Origin: a bacterium
GTDB taxonomy: Bacteria > Planctomycetota > Planctomycetia > Kolteriales > Kolteriaceae
Assembly: GCA_019748235.1 (NCBI GenBank)
Contig: JAIEPU010000165.1
Span: forward strand, 1-49,532
DNA length: 49,532 nt
Direction of reading: 5' to 3'
In this document: positions 1 to 7,985 of the stretch, one piece after another
Numbering within the stretch: position 1 is the stretch's first letter
How the letters are laid out: every line of letters begins with the position of its first letter
Notes under the pieces: model-generated
Told to the model about the DNA's origin: nothing
Database searches by the model: none
The model's input: the letters and a program-made list of their open reading frames with translations, nothing else
Translations under genes and position numbers: made by a program

Positions 1-927
1 GGTAGCAGTAATACCGACATCATTCTCCGTACATAGAATCTTCCTTCTCCTGGTCAGACCGTCCTCGGCTACGAGCTCATTCAAACGGGAGGTGGAAAAG
101 GAGCGAATCAAGCCGTCGCCGCCGCACGCGCTGGTAGTCGGGTTGTCTTCATCGGTGCGGTTGGAGACGACGCATTTGGAGTTGCCCGCCGGTCAGAACT
201 TGATTTGGAGGGGATAAATCTTCACTGCCTGAAAGTGATTCCCTCACGAACGAGTGGTGTCGCCCTCATTATGGTCGATGATCGAGGAGAGAATCTCATC
301 GGTGTCGCACCCGGTACCAACGGAGAGATTACTCCTGATGACATCCAAACGCTCCCGGAGGCGATGATTCAACGAGGGGACATCTTCGTCAGCCAACTTG
401 AAACACCTCTCCCGACAGTTCATGCCGCGTTGTTAAAGGCGAGAGAAGCGGGTGCGTTGACCATTCTCAACCCAGCTCCGCCGCAGTCCATCGTTGCGAC
501 AACGGATTGGTTGTCGTTGATCGATATTCTCGTCGTGAATGAACATGAGTTAGCCGACATCGCAGGAACACCTTTCACCAGGGCGGACGAGGCACTCCCA
601 CTTATCAAGCAGTTGCACGATTCCGGTGCGAAAGCGCTGATCGTGACGCTTGGTGCCGAGGGTTACCTCATCTCCACGTCAGAAGGATTAAAGACTTTTC
701 CCGCCTTCCGTGTTAACGCGCTCGATACAGTCGCCGCGGGGGACACATTTGTCGGTGCGCTCGCCTCTCGACTCGCCGAGCGGAATTCGCTCGAAGCCTC
801 GGCCGAATGGGCGAGCGCTGCGGCAGCTCTTGCCGTCACAAAACAGGGCGCCCAGCCTGCGATTCCTAAGCGGAGTGAGGTCGATTTATTCCTCGCTCGT
901 TACCGCAATATGCCTCGCCACTCCTAA
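1..927 (+). pseudogene. rbsK: Ribokinase (PfkB family), 5' end outside window, interrupted by in-frame TAG
   Basis: Ribokinase phosphorylates D-ribose at O5 with ATP in the cytoplasm. In frame 1 the window opens with GSSNTDIILRT, the usual first strand with its N-x-D substrate motif. A TAG follows at 34-36, and the same frame then continues as NLPSPGQTVLGYE, GGGKGANQAVAAARAG and FIGAVGDDAFG. This collinear match to RbsK runs to the TAA at 925-927. NPAPPQ, NEHELADIAG, the anion-hole/catalytic DTVAAGDTF and the C-terminal KQGAQPAIP are all present. The stop sits where E. coli RbsK, as I recall it, has a glutamine before SFPTPG, so one C-to-T change in CAG would explain it. A downstream start (TTG 205 is open) would lose GGKGAN and the sugar site. 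The family call is strong. Whether the gene is dead, read through or a sequencing error cannot be told here. Confidence 0.8.
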
Positions 928-1084
928 TCGCCACCCGTGCTCCACACTTTCGCTATTCGACAATAACTCGTCACCAACTCTCGGATTGATTCCCTGACAC
1001 TGGCAATGCGAAAGCGAAACCCCTAAACTCGCCTCGTACGCAAACGTTGTCGGATTCCATTCTCTTTACCGCGAGAGCTGATTC

Positions 1085-2581
1085 ATGACGCAAGTGATCG
1101 ATCCCACGCAACCCCGCCGATTGGGACCTATCGAATGGCTGATCATCATCATTGCGTCGATTGGCTTCATGTTCGACATCTACGAGTTGCTCATGCTCCC
1201 CTTGATTGCGGGGCCCGCGCTCAATGAGCTTGTCGGCGCGAAACCAGGATCTCCCGAGTTCAAATTCTGGGTGAGTCTGCTCTTTTACGTTCCCGCCTTC
1301 GTCGGTGGATCGTTTGGCTTGGTGGGTGGTTACCTGACCGACTTATTGGGCCGACGACGAGTCCTCACGTGGAGCATTCTCATCTATGCGTTTTCGGCGC
1401 TTGCCGCCGGGTTCAGCACCAACATCGTGATGCTCCTCATTCTTCGCTGCACCACATTTGCGGGCTTCTGCATTGAATTTGTTGCTGCTGTCGCTTGGCT
1501 CGCGGAACTGTTTCCCCATCCGATTCAACGTGAGCGCATTCTGGGTTACACGCAGGCATTCTCATCACTCGGCGGTTTGGCCGTCGCGATGGCCAACGAG
1601 CAGATCGCCACGTTCGCGACGTCTCTCCCTCCGATCTTCGACGGTCACTCTCCCTGGCGTTACACCTTGATTTCGGGCGTCATCCCCGCCATTCCGCTGA
1701 TCATCATTCGGCCGTTCCTTCCGGAGTCCCCGACCTGGAAGAAGAAGCGGGACGAGGGAACGCTCAAGCGGCCGAGTATTAAGGAGCTATTCCAGCCCGC
1801 GTTGGCTCGCACCACGATCATCACCACGTTGATGTTCGCATGCTCCTACGGAGCCGCATTTGGAGCGATTCAGCAATTCCCTGAAATCGTGAAGGGACTC
1901 CCCGGCATCAAAGAATTACCGACGGGTGCGCCCCCCAAGCCTCCCGCGAAGCCCGCCGGAGGAGAAAAGACCACGCCTCCCGCTAGTGAGAAGCCGGCAA
2001 CTCCACCCGCAGCCGCTGAAAATGCTCCGTCGAAAACGGCTCCCGAAGCTGCGAAGAGTGAAGCCCCCGGCAAGCCAAAGAGCACGCAGCAGAAGGAAGC
2101 GGCCCGCGCTCAGCAGTGGCAGGAATGGGGTGGATTATTGGGACGGGTCGCGCTTGCGTTCCTCGCCGTTCGGATCGTGAGCCGACGACTTCTCATTCGT
2201 CTCTTCCAGATCCCTGGGCTGATCGCGTTCCCCATCATCTTCGGCGTCCTCGCTGTACAAGATCTCACACTCGCCAAGTGGGGCATAGCGGTGGCGGGCT
2301 TCTTGACCGTCGCGCAGTTCAGCTTCTGGGGGAACTATTTGCCGCGCGTCTATCCGGTTCACCTGCGAGGAACGGGGCAAAGCTTCGCGGCGAACGTGGG
2401 AGGTCGTATGCTCGGCGTCTTAGCCGCCCCCATCGCGTTGTCGCTCTCAGGATTCATGTCTGGGCCCCCTACCACGCAGCTCGCGATGGCGGCCGCTGTG
2501 GTAGGAACGTCGGTTTATTTCCTCGGGCTCATTCTCAGCTTCTTCATGCCCGAGCCGTCGGAGACAGGCATCAACGAATAG
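1085..2581 (+). CDS. MFS transporter with a disordered Pro/Ala/Lys-rich loop
   Basis: This 498-residue inner-membrane protein is a major facilitator superfamily transporter, probably moving a small solute with a cation. Hydrophobic segments run from about residue 16 to 490. MFS motif A is clear at residues 81-92 (GGYLTDLLGRRR), in the loop after TM2. RGTGQSFAANVGGRMLG near residues 427-443 resembles the conserved part of sugar/organic-acid porters. Residues about 280-345 are an unusual hydrophilic stretch rich in P, A, K and E. It lies between the segment at 241-262 and the next helix, which in MFS topology would be the periplasmic TM7-TM8 loop. The ATG at 1085 follows GCGAGAGCTGATTC. The stop is TAG, 31 bases before the likely lspA start. 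Substrate unknown. Confidence 0.85.
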   Translation: MTQVIDPTQPRRLGPIEWLIIIIASIGFMFDIYELLMLPLIAGPALNELVGAKPGSPEFKFWVSLLFYVPAFVGGSFGLVGGYLTDLLGRRRVLTWSILIYAFSALAAGFSTNIVMLLILRCTTFAGFCIEFVAAVAWLAELFPHPIQRERILGYTQAFSSLGGLAVAMANEQIATFATSLPPIFDGHSPWRYTLISGVIPAIPLIIIRPFLPESPTWKKKRDEGTLKRPSIKELFQPALARTTIITTLMFACSYGAAFGAIQQFPEIVKGLPGIKELPTGAPPKPPAKPAGGEKTTPPASEKPATPPAAAENAPSKTAPEAAKSEAPGKPKSTQQKEAARAQQWQEWGGLLGRVALAFLAVRIVSRRLLIRLFQIPGLIAFPIIFGVLAVQDLTLAKWGIAVAGFLTVAQFSFWGNYLPRVYPVHLRGTGQSFAANVGGRMLGVLAAPIALSLSGFMSGPPTTQLAMAAAVVGTSVYFLGLILSFFMPEPSETGINE

Positions 2582-2615
2582 GCGATACATCGTCTTCAAT
2601 TATGGGAGGGACGTG

Positions 2616-3146
2616 GTGGCAGCCACCCCATCGCGAGCGATCCGGCTTCTCATTGGATTCGTGATCGTCGCATCCTGCCTTGGTTGTGATCAGGTCACGA
2701 AGCACATCGCTACTGAGTCGCTTCGCAATGCCCCCCCTCGCTCGTATTTGGCGAATACCGTTCACTTGGAATACGCCCTCAACCCTGGTGGCTTTCTGAG
2801 TCTGGGAAGAGATCTGCCGGACGAAATTCGTCAGTGGCTTTTCATCGCGTTCAGTGGTGGGACGATGGCCGTCGTCCTGGCGATTCTACTCTTCAAGCGT
2901 CACCTATCCTGGCCCCTCTTCATCGCCCTTTCCTTCTGCTTCGCGGGAGGAGTCGGCAATTTAATCGATCGCGTGAGCAACAACGGCCTTGTGACTGATT
3001 TCATCGTACTCGGCTATGGGCCGCTGCATACCGGGATATTCAATGTCGCGGATGTGGCCGTCACCTTCGGCGGGCTTGCCGCTGTCTTCTTTTGGCAACG
3101 AGAAAAACCTAATCCCACCCCATCACCGCTCGAATCAGCAAACTAG
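2616..3146 (+). CDS. lspA: Lipoprotein signal peptidase (signal peptidase II)
   Basis: LspA cleaves the signal peptide of diacylglyceryl-modified prolipoproteins in the inner membrane. All family blocks are visible in order: CDQVTK after the first helix, EYALNPGGFLSL (the NxGxxFS-type block), the second and third hydrophobic helices, GGVGNLIDRV with the first catalytic Asp, TDFI, and FNVADVAVTFG with the second catalytic Asp. Length (about 176 residues) and four transmembrane segments fit the family. Tandem GTGs at 2613 and 2616 are both possible starts; GGGAGGG at 2604-2610 is better spaced for 2616. The gene follows the MFS gene closely and is followed 99 bases later by an SRPBCC gene, so co-transcription is possible. 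Confidence 0.95.
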   Translation: MAATPSRAIRLLIGFVIVASCLGCDQVTKHIATESLRNAPPRSYLANTVHLEYALNPGGFLSLGRDLPDEIRQWLFIAFSGGTMAVVLAILLFKRHLSWPLFIALSFCFAGGVGNLIDRVSNNGLVTDFIVLGYGPLHTGIFNVADVAVTFGGLAAVFFWQREKPNPTPSPLESAN

Positions 3147-3245
3147 CGCGCGGTCTCTCGAAGAATCAAAAATAGGACTCGCCTCAGCGAGCGAACTATT
3201 CATGATGATGAAGAGCCAATTTCAATTCAGACAGGAGTCGGAGTT

Positions 3246-3941
3246 ATGATCAAGCGCATCCTACTGGGTATCGTCGCGGTCGTCGCCATCTTTGTCGTCG
3301 TGGTGCTTTTGCAACCGTCCCATTTCGTGGTGGAACGTTCGACCACGATCAATGCCCCTGCCGAACGCGTATTCGCACATGTGAATGACTTCCACAAGTG
3401 GGAGGAATGGTCTCCCTGGGCCAAACTCGATCCGAATTCGAAGACGATCTTCGAGGGAGCGCCCCAGGGGGAAGGAGCCGTCTTCCGTTGGGTCGGCAAT
3501 GAAAAGGTCGGCGAAGGAAAGATGACCATCCTCGAGAGCAAGCCCAATGAACTCATCAAGATCAAGCTTGAGTTCTTCAAGCCGATGGCCGGGGTATGCG
3601 ACGACGTCTTCACCTTTAAGCCGGAGGGAGACAAAACCGTCGTCGATTGGAAGATGAGTGGCGAGAACGATTTCATCGGCCGTGCGATGTGCCTCTTCAT
3701 GGACATGGACAAGATGGTGGGAGGGGACTTTGAGAAAGGCCTTGCCTCGATGAAAGAAATCGTCGAAGCCAAGAAGTCCGGTGCTCCTGAGGAAGCAGCC
3801 CTCGAAAAGGAAGAGAAGGCGGAAGCTGCCGCGAGCACCACCGACTCCGCGAAAGAGGAAAAAGCGGAGCCCGCGAACGATGAGAACGCCAAGGAAGTAG
3901 AGACCGCTCCCGCGAAGGAAACATCGGCCGAGCCGAAGTAG
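3246..3941 (+). CDS. Membrane-anchored SRPBCC (polyketide cyclase/START-like) protein
   Basis: The protein has 231 residues. Residues 1-22 form a single hydrophobic anchor. Residues about 27-175 are an SRPBCC fold of the polyketide cyclase/dehydrase type: VERSTTINAPAERVF opens the domain, followed by NDFHKWEEWSPW and a terminal helix that includes GLASMKEIVE. These domains bind hydrophobic ligands in a deep cavity; the ligand is unknown here. The last roughly 55 residues are a low-complexity A/E/K tail, likely disordered. The ATG at 3246 has AGGAG about eight bases upstream. A strong inverted repeat lies just after the TAG stop, so this is probably the last gene of its transcript. The anchor suggests an envelope location. 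Confidence 0.85.
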   Translation: MIKRILLGIVAVVAIFVVVVLLQPSHFVVERSTTINAPAERVFAHVNDFHKWEEWSPWAKLDPNSKTIFEGAPQGEGAVFRWVGNEKVGEGKMTILESKPNELIKIKLEFFKPMAGVCDDVFTFKPEGDKTVVDWKMSGENDFIGRAMCLFMDMDKMVGGDFEKGLASMKEIVEAKKSGAPEEAALEKEEKAEAAASTTDSAKEEKAEPANDENAKEVETAPAKETSAEPK

Positions 3942-3965
3942 TTCCCTTCCTCATCGCAAAACGGG

Positions 3966-4020
3966 AGAGTCTCGAACTCAGTTATCGACGGCGACTGATC
4001 AAAAGTTCGAGACTCTTTAA
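3966..4020 (+). terminator. Probable transcription terminator after the SRPBCC gene
   Basis: Perfect 13-base inverted repeat: AGAGTCTCGAACT at 3966-3978 and its complement at 4004-4016, followed by TTTAA. The loop is 25 bases and holds a small nested CAGT/ACTG pair. The stem is long but the T-run is short, so it could also act as an mRNA 3'-end stabiliser. Confidence 0.6.
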
Positions 4021-4329
4021 ATCGTGCTCCTTGATGCTTGACATCCCTTCTTCATTTCTGTTTTTCGCCCTGGAACAAAGGGCTAATCGCTGACGCGAAA
4101 GGCGATTAAATCGATAACGAACTCCAATGATTCTCACCCGTTTCAAATTAGGCAAAATGTGATGTTAGGCAGTATTTTTCGGTTGTAACGGATGTAGTGG
4201 GTAAAGCGGAGAATCTCGGGAATTTCAGGTTTCTTGACTAGCGCGAAATGCCAGCTAGGCTCAATAAAGTGAATGTGTGGATTGTTCCGGTTGAATGACC
4301 GACCTCTCGAATAAGCATCGGGGAATGCA
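4021..4329. other. Intergenic stretch, no gene seen
   Basis: About 310 bases between the SRPBCC terminator and the repeat-protein gene. I see no convincing reading frame. A short inverted repeat (TAATCGC at 4084-4090, GCGATTA at 4102-4108) is present. The promoter of the repeat-protein gene should be here, but I could not pick a clear -35/-10 pair. Confidence 0.5.
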
Positions 4330-4743
4330 ATGAAGAATTTCGCTCTTGTCGCTGCGGTTGCCACCGCTGCTGTTTTCGGTTGGGCCAACAATGCCCAGGC
4401 TCAGATTGTGGTGCCGACGACGTCGTTCTTCGTCGCGCCGACCGTATCAACATGGTCACCCGTCGTGTCGGCTCCCGTCACGACCAGTTTCTTCGTGCCG
4501 GCCGCAGTGCCCACGACGAGCTTCTTCGTCGCACCGACGCCGACCGTCGTCGCCGCACCAACCACCAGTTTCTTCGTGCCGGCGACCGTTCCCACGACGA
4601 GCTTCTTCGTCGCTCCGACGCCGACCGTCGTAGCACCGACGACCAGCTTCTTTGTCCCAGCCACAGTGCCGACGACCAGCTTCTTCGTTCCTCCCGTCCA
4701 GCGAAGCTTCTTCGTCGCACCGACGACTTCGTTCTACTGGTAA
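4330..4743 (+). CDS. Small secreted TTSFFV-repeat protein
   Basis: The product is 137 residues. Residues 1-24 are a Sec signal peptide (MKNFALVAAVATAAVFGWA, cleavage after AQA). The mature part is almost entirely a repeat: TTSFFV occurs seven times exactly, with two degenerate ends (RSFFVAP and PTTSFYW). The units are joined by VPAAVP, APTPTVVAA and similar linkers. A higher-order unit of about 25 residues (VPTTSFFVAPTPTVVA then APTTSFFVPAT) appears twice in tandem. The mature chain has no Cys, a single Arg and essentially no acidic residues, so it should be very hydrophobic, beta-prone and probably self-associating or surface-bound. I do not recognise a family. Start: ATG with a weak GGGGAA upstream. 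The gene stands alone and has its own terminator. Confidence 0.8.
   Translation: MKNFALVAAVATAAVFGWANNAQAQIVVPTTSFFVAPTVSTWSPVVSAPVTTSFFVPAAVPTTSFFVAPTPTVVAAPTTSFFVPATVPTTSFFVAPTPTVVAPTTSFFVPATVPTTSFFVPPVQRSFFVAPTTSFYW
4402..4740 (+). repeat. In-gene tandem repeat coding TTSFFV units
   Basis: The mature region is built from near-identical DNA copies of the segment coding PTTSFFV (core ACGAGCTTCTTCGTC or ACCAGTTTCTTCGTG). Because the units are so similar and use NNC codons, several other frames on both strands are also open here; these are shadows. Slipped-strand change in copy number is plausible. Confidence 0.8.
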
Positions 4744-4754
4744 TGAATGACGAC

Positions 4755-4773
4755 GCACCGACCATGTCGGTGC
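4755..4773 (+). other. Short perfect hairpin downstream of repeat gene
   Basis: GCACCGAC (4755-4762), loop CAT, GTCGGTGC (4766-4773). The left arm resembles the GCACCGACG codons inside the repeat gene, so it may be a leftover of the repeat that now folds at the mRNA 3' end. Confidence 0.5.
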
Positions 4774-4796
4774 AGAAATGAATCACGCAAACCGCG

Positions 4797-4840
4797 AGAG
4801 CTTCAGCTTCCATTTCGGACTGAAGCTCTTCGTTATTTTT
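4797..4840 (+). terminator. Rho-independent terminator of the repeat-protein gene
   Basis: AGAGCTTCAG (4797-4806) pairs with CTGAAGCTCT (4820-4829) over a 13-base loop, followed by TCGTTATTTTT. This is a classic stem plus T-rich tail. Confidence 0.8.
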
Positions 4841-4980
4841 CCGGTGTCAGCACGACTCATCGATTGAAATGTCATCTCGTGCTTCTCTGATAGTGCTCGC
4901 TTCAACATGAACTCGAAGTGTTGAGTACAATCAAACAGCAGTTCAAGCGTGGATATGATCGATCATTTTGGAGCAATGCC

Positions 4981-5907
4981 ATGAAGGGTTGGATATGTGA
5001 TGAATCGAGACCGATTCCGCATCTCAAGCAACGAGAAGTCCCAACTCCGACTGCAGGCCCGGGCGAAATCGTCATCAGAGTCTTAGCGGCGGGCGTCACG
5101 CCCAGTGAACTTCAGTGGTTTCCCACGACGCACACCTCAAACGGCGATCCGAGACGGGACGCCATTCCGGGCCATGAATTCTCTGGAGTCGTCGCCGAGG
5201 TCGGACCCGGCGCTGAGGCGATCGCTGGTGAAGAAGTCTTTGGAATGAGTGATTGGTTTCTTGATGGCGCGACCGCTGAGTTCTGCATCACCCGTCCTCA
5301 TTTCATCGTGACGAAGCCCCCTACCATTTCACATGCTGACGCATCCGCCGCCCCGATCGGCGCTCTCACCGCTTGGCAAGGACTCTTTGATCGAGCTTAT
5401 CTCGAGCCGAACGAAACAGTTCTTATTCACGGTGGCTCAGGAGGTGTCGGTATTTTCGCCATTCAATTGGCGAAGCGCCAAGGAGCCCGCGTGATCACGA
5501 CGGCATCGGCGAAGAATCGCGAGATCCTGCATTCGCTCGGCGCGGACCAAGTCATCGACTACCATACCGAGCGATTCGAGGATCTTTGCCGTGATGTCGA
5601 TGTCGTCTTTGACGGCGTGGGAGGCGATACCCTCCGGCGTTCTTGGGATGTTCTAACACCAAATGGAAGGCTGGTTACGATCGCCGCCTCGAGTGAGTAT
5701 GCCACGAACGATCGAATGAAGAATGCGTTCTTCATCGTCGAGCCGAATCAAAATCAGCTCACCCAGATCGCGGGGTTGCTCGAAACCAGAGAGCTCCGGT
5801 CCGTCGTAGATACGGTCGCGTCGTTCCATGAAGCAGATCTCGCCTACAGTGGACAACTCCCCTCGCGAAAGGGGCTGGGCAAGGTGGTGATCGACATGAC
5901 GATCTGA
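4981..5907 (+). CDS. Zinc-independent MDR oxidoreductase (quinone oxidoreductase-like)
   Basis: A medium-chain dehydrogenase/reductase of about 308 residues. The N-terminal GroES-like catalytic domain includes GHEFSGVVAEVG. The NAD(P)-binding Rossmann domain is marked by HGGSGGVGIFAIQLAK and the following VITTAS and GADQVIDY. The cysteine cluster of zinc alcohol dehydrogenases is absent, which points to the quinone oxidoreductase/enoyl reductase branch reducing a conjugated carbonyl or quinone with NADPH. The frame is open further upstream, but ATG 4981 (MKGWICDESRP) fits the family N-terminus and has GGAG about seven bases before it. The gene ends six bases before the convergent PaiB-like gene. 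Substrate unknown. Confidence 0.85.
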   Translation: MKGWICDESRPIPHLKQREVPTPTAGPGEIVIRVLAAGVTPSELQWFPTTHTSNGDPRRDAIPGHEFSGVVAEVGPGAEAIAGEEVFGMSDWFLDGATAEFCITRPHFIVTKPPTISHADASAAPIGALTAWQGLFDRAYLEPNETVLIHGGSGGVGIFAIQLAKRQGARVITTASAKNREILHSLGADQVIDYHTERFEDLCRDVDVVFDGVGGDTLRRSWDVLTPNGRLVTIAASSEYATNDRMKNAFFIVEPNQNQLTQIAGLLETRELRSVVDTVASFHEADLAYSGQLPSRKGLGKVVIDMTI

Positions 5908-5913
5908 TCTGAT

Positions 5914-6549
5914 TCAACGAACCTGCCGTTGATCAATACATGTCTTTTCCATGGCGACGGCAATCGCGCGCGTGTCGTCCGTTCCCTGTCCGCGAAGTTC
6001 TTTGGCAACATTGAGCCGACGCGCGACCGGATGATTTTGATTCAGTTTGAACTTCCCTTCGATCGACATGATTTCGATCTCAAACCCCACGATAAGTGAC
6101 AGCAGCTTTTTCACATAGTTCGCGGAGCGATCAAGCTTCCAAGGCTGAGGCATCGCGCGCTCGTAAACCTCGGTCGATCGAGCGACGATATCGAGCATTC
6201 GCTCCTCGTCCTCCATGATCGACACCCGCCCCGTCACGTGAACCGCCATGTAATTCCAGGTCGGCACCATGTTCTCCGCCTGATACCACGTCGGCGAGAT
6301 ATACGCGTGCGGCCCGCTGAACACCGCGAGCGTGTTCGCCGTTGTCATCTCCTTCCACTGCGGATTGACTCTCGCAAAATGCCCGACCAGCGTCCCCTTC
6401 TCCGTCGCGGTTCGATCCAAGAGGAATGGCACGTGCGTCGCGAACGGCCCTCCTGCGACCTGCGAAATCAACAGTCCGAAGCTGTTCGCCTCGATAAAGT
6501 CATGCAGCGTGGACAGGTCTTGCTCTTCGAACGCCGTCGGGATGTACAT
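5914..6549 (-). CDS. PaiB-type FMN-binding protein
   Basis: This 211-residue protein has the PaiB family pattern (FMN-binding negative transcriptional regulator; split-barrel flavin fold): MYIPTAFEEQD at the start, ATHVPFLLDR, GHFARVNPQW, FSGPHAYISPTWY and VPTWNYMAVHVTGR in order. B. subtilis PaiB represses sporulation and protease genes, but most homologues are uncharacterised and may be flavin-dependent enzymes or scavengers. Length is close to the family norm. Start ATG 6549; AAGG lies ten bases upstream. The TGA stop is separated by six bases from the convergent MDR gene. The role in this organism is inference only. Confidence 0.85.
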   Translation of the reverse strand: MYIPTAFEEQDLSTLHDFIEANSFGLLISQVAGGPFATHVPFLLDRTATEKGTLVGHFARVNPQWKEMTTANTLAVFSGPHAYISPTWYQAENMVPTWNYMAVHVTGRVSIMEDEERMLDIVARSTEVYERAMPQPWKLDRSANYVKKLLSLIVGFEIEIMSIEGKFKLNQNHPVARRLNVAKELRGQGTDDTRAIAVAMEKTCIDQRQVR

Positions 6550-6681
6550 GAAAGGAATGGCCTTCTCTTGATCTGACTGTTTGGGGCAACGACACTAATT
6601 ATCCAAAGAGGTTCGTGTTTCATAATACTCAATATCGAAACGTCAATGGATTTGAGAACTCTCACGCGCCTGGAATAACAA

Positions 6682-7065
6682 TTGAACATTTTCGACGCCA
6701 TCAAGCAAAAGATCGCGACACTTCCCGATGTCAGATACACCGAATCCCCCGGATCCATCACGATCCAACCGATGGATGACTCGGGTTTTGAGGTCGTTCT
6801 TGTTTCATCGGATGACGGCTATCGTGTTTATTTTGATGGTTGGCACGAAGAATTCACCACCGACGAGGAGGCTCTGAAATGCGTCGCATTTGGCCTATCG
6901 GGTCGTTGTAGGCTCCGAGTAACGCTTTTCGGCCGAACACCGGTTCGATGGCAATTGGAATTCTTTGAAAACAATCATTGGCAATACGACAGCGAAGTCG
7001 GACTATTCTTTATCCCCTTCTGGCGCAGACGAAGTGTCATTTATCGGCAAAATCATTTCCAATAG
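6682..7065 (+). CDS. Hypothetical protein, 127 residues
   Basis: Soluble and mixed in charge, starting MNIFDAIKQKIATLPDVRY from TTG 6682 (GGA eight bases upstream; no better start in frame). The middle reads as beta-strand-rich (SITIQPMDDSGFEVVLVSS, GYRVYFDGWHEEF), the end is aromatic and basic (FIPFWRRR). I do not recognise a named domain. The pattern of a short helix followed by many strands resembles small proteins found as lone cargo in accessory regions. It ends with TAG about 75 bases before the arsR promoter, on the same strand. No signal peptide or membrane segment. Confidence 0.65.
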   Translation: MNIFDAIKQKIATLPDVRYTESPGSITIQPMDDSGFEVVLVSSDDGYRVYFDGWHEEFTTDEEALKCVAFGLSGRCRLRVTLFGRTPVRWQLEFFENNHWQYDSEVGLFFIPFWRRRSVIYRQNHFQ

Positions 7066-7139
7066 ATGCAATCAAAATTGTCCACGCCCGCTCGGCTTAC
7101 CGTGCACCATCACAAACTCCCCTTCTTTTCCCTCTCCTC

Positions 7140-7168
7140 TTGACATGCAACCAAATAGTTGCATTAAT
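7140..7168 (+). promoter_or_regulatory. Promoter with embedded ArsR-type operator
   Basis: A perfect -35 box TTGACA lies at 7140-7145. With a 17-base spacer, ATTAAT at 7163-7168 is a fair -10. The spacer holds the inverted repeat ATGCAAC (7145-7151) / GTTGCAT (7158-7164), around CAAATA. The dyad would block RNA polymerase, and the CAACCAAATAGTTG core is of the type seen in front of arsR-AHSA1 operons. The arsR ATG is 19 bases downstream of the -10. Confidence 0.75.
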
Positions 7169-7186
7169 GAAGTCGTGGAAGCGGAC

Positions 7187-7510
7187 ATGGATAAGGTGTT
7201 CAAAGCTCTTGCCGACAAGACTCGGCGAAGGCTGCTCGATCGGCTGCACGCGCAAAACGGGCAGACGTTGGGGGAGCTATGCGAACAGATGAAGATGACG
7301 CGGCAAGCCGTGACGAAACATCTTCATCTGCTCGAAGAGGCCAATCTCATCGCGGTGAAATGGCAGGGACGCGAGAAGCTCCACTTTCTCAATCCTGTCC
7401 CGATCGTTGACATCGCCGATCGATGGATCAACAAGTATGAGCAGGGTCGGCTCCGTGCGCTGTCGGACCTGAAAAAGAAGTTGGAAGGAGACGCTGATGG
7501 CGGACGTTGA
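7187..7510 (+). CDS. ArsR-family winged-helix repressor
   Basis: A 107-residue ArsR/SmtB-type regulator: MDKVFKALADKTRRRLLDRL is the hallmark first helix, and MTRQAVTKHLHLLEEANLI the recognition helix with the start of the wing. No metal-binding cysteines (CxC or ELCVCD) are present, so it probably senses something other than a thiophilic metal. ATG 7187 is preferred to upstream starts because the family begins here and GGAAG precedes it. The gene overlaps the next one by 14 bases and is preceded by a promoter with a dyad inside it, so it very likely represses its own operon. Confidence 0.92.
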   Translation: MDKVFKALADKTRRRLLDRLHAQNGQTLGELCEQMKMTRQAVTKHLHLLEEANLIAVKWQGREKLHFLNPVPIVDIADRWINKYEQGRLRALSDLKKKLEGDADGGR

Positions 7511-7985
7511 AATGACGACCGAAAGCACGGTCTATGTCACTTACATCGCGAGCACACGCGAGAAGATCTGGGCCGCCCTGACATCGAGTGAATTCACTCG
7601 CCAATTCTTCTTCGGCCGCGCGGTGGAATCCGACTGGAAACAAGGCTCGTCGTGGAAACTGACTCGACCAGAAGGAGGAACAGACGTTTTCGGCGAGGTT
7701 CGAATCGCGGACCCGCCGAACAAACTCGTCCTGTCATGGAATGTCGACGGGCCGCCGGAATTCAAAAACCTTCCTGAATGCATCGTCACGTATGAACTCG
7801 AGCCCGTCGGCAGCGATGTCGTTCGGCTTACCATGACCGAAGCCCACCCGACCCCCATTCCGAAGCACTTGCTCGAAGGAGGTCGTCGCGGCTGGCCAAT
7901 GATTCTCTCCGGCCTCAAATCGCTCGTCGAGACCGGCAAACCATTACCGATGCCTGTTCCCCAACCGCCGAAGGAGAAGCCGTGA
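7497..7985 (+). CDS. SRPBCC/AHSA1-domain protein (first of two)
   Basis: A 162-residue AHSA1 (activator of Hsp90 ATPase homologue 1-like) domain of the SRPBCC fold: VYVTYIASTREKIWAALTS, TRQFFFGRAVESDWKQGS and KLVLSWNVDGPP are typical of the proteins encoded with ArsR partners. The fold makes a hydrophobic ligand pocket; ligand unknown. ATG 7497 overlaps the end of arsR, which implies translational coupling. The C-terminus is a short proline-rich tail (LPMPVPQPPKEKP). It shares the same layout and several identical stretches with the next gene, so the pair arose by tandem duplication. Confidence 0.9.
   Translation: MADVEMTTESTVYVTYIASTREKIWAALTSSEFTRQFFFGRAVESDWKQGSSWKLTRPEGGTDVFGEVRIADPPNKLVLSWNVDGPPEFKNLPECIVTYELEPVGSDVVRLTMTEAHPTPIPKHLLEGGRRGWPMILSGLKSLVETGKPLPMPVPQPPKEKP

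Noticed and set aside
3147..3245. The lspA frame stays open past its TAG for 33 codons and runs in frame into the SRPBCC gene.
   Set aside because: LspA has its complete normal C-terminus, the SRPBCC gene has its own ribosome site and start, and no such fusion makes sense; open by chance.
4402..4740. The repeat array could be mistaken for a CRISPR or satellite array.
   Set aside because: Repeats are in frame, code a regular protein after a signal peptide, and have no constant spacers.
4346..4813. Several long open frames antisense or shifted over the repeat gene.
   Set aside because: They result from the repeated, codon-biased DNA; they have no signal peptide or ribosome site.
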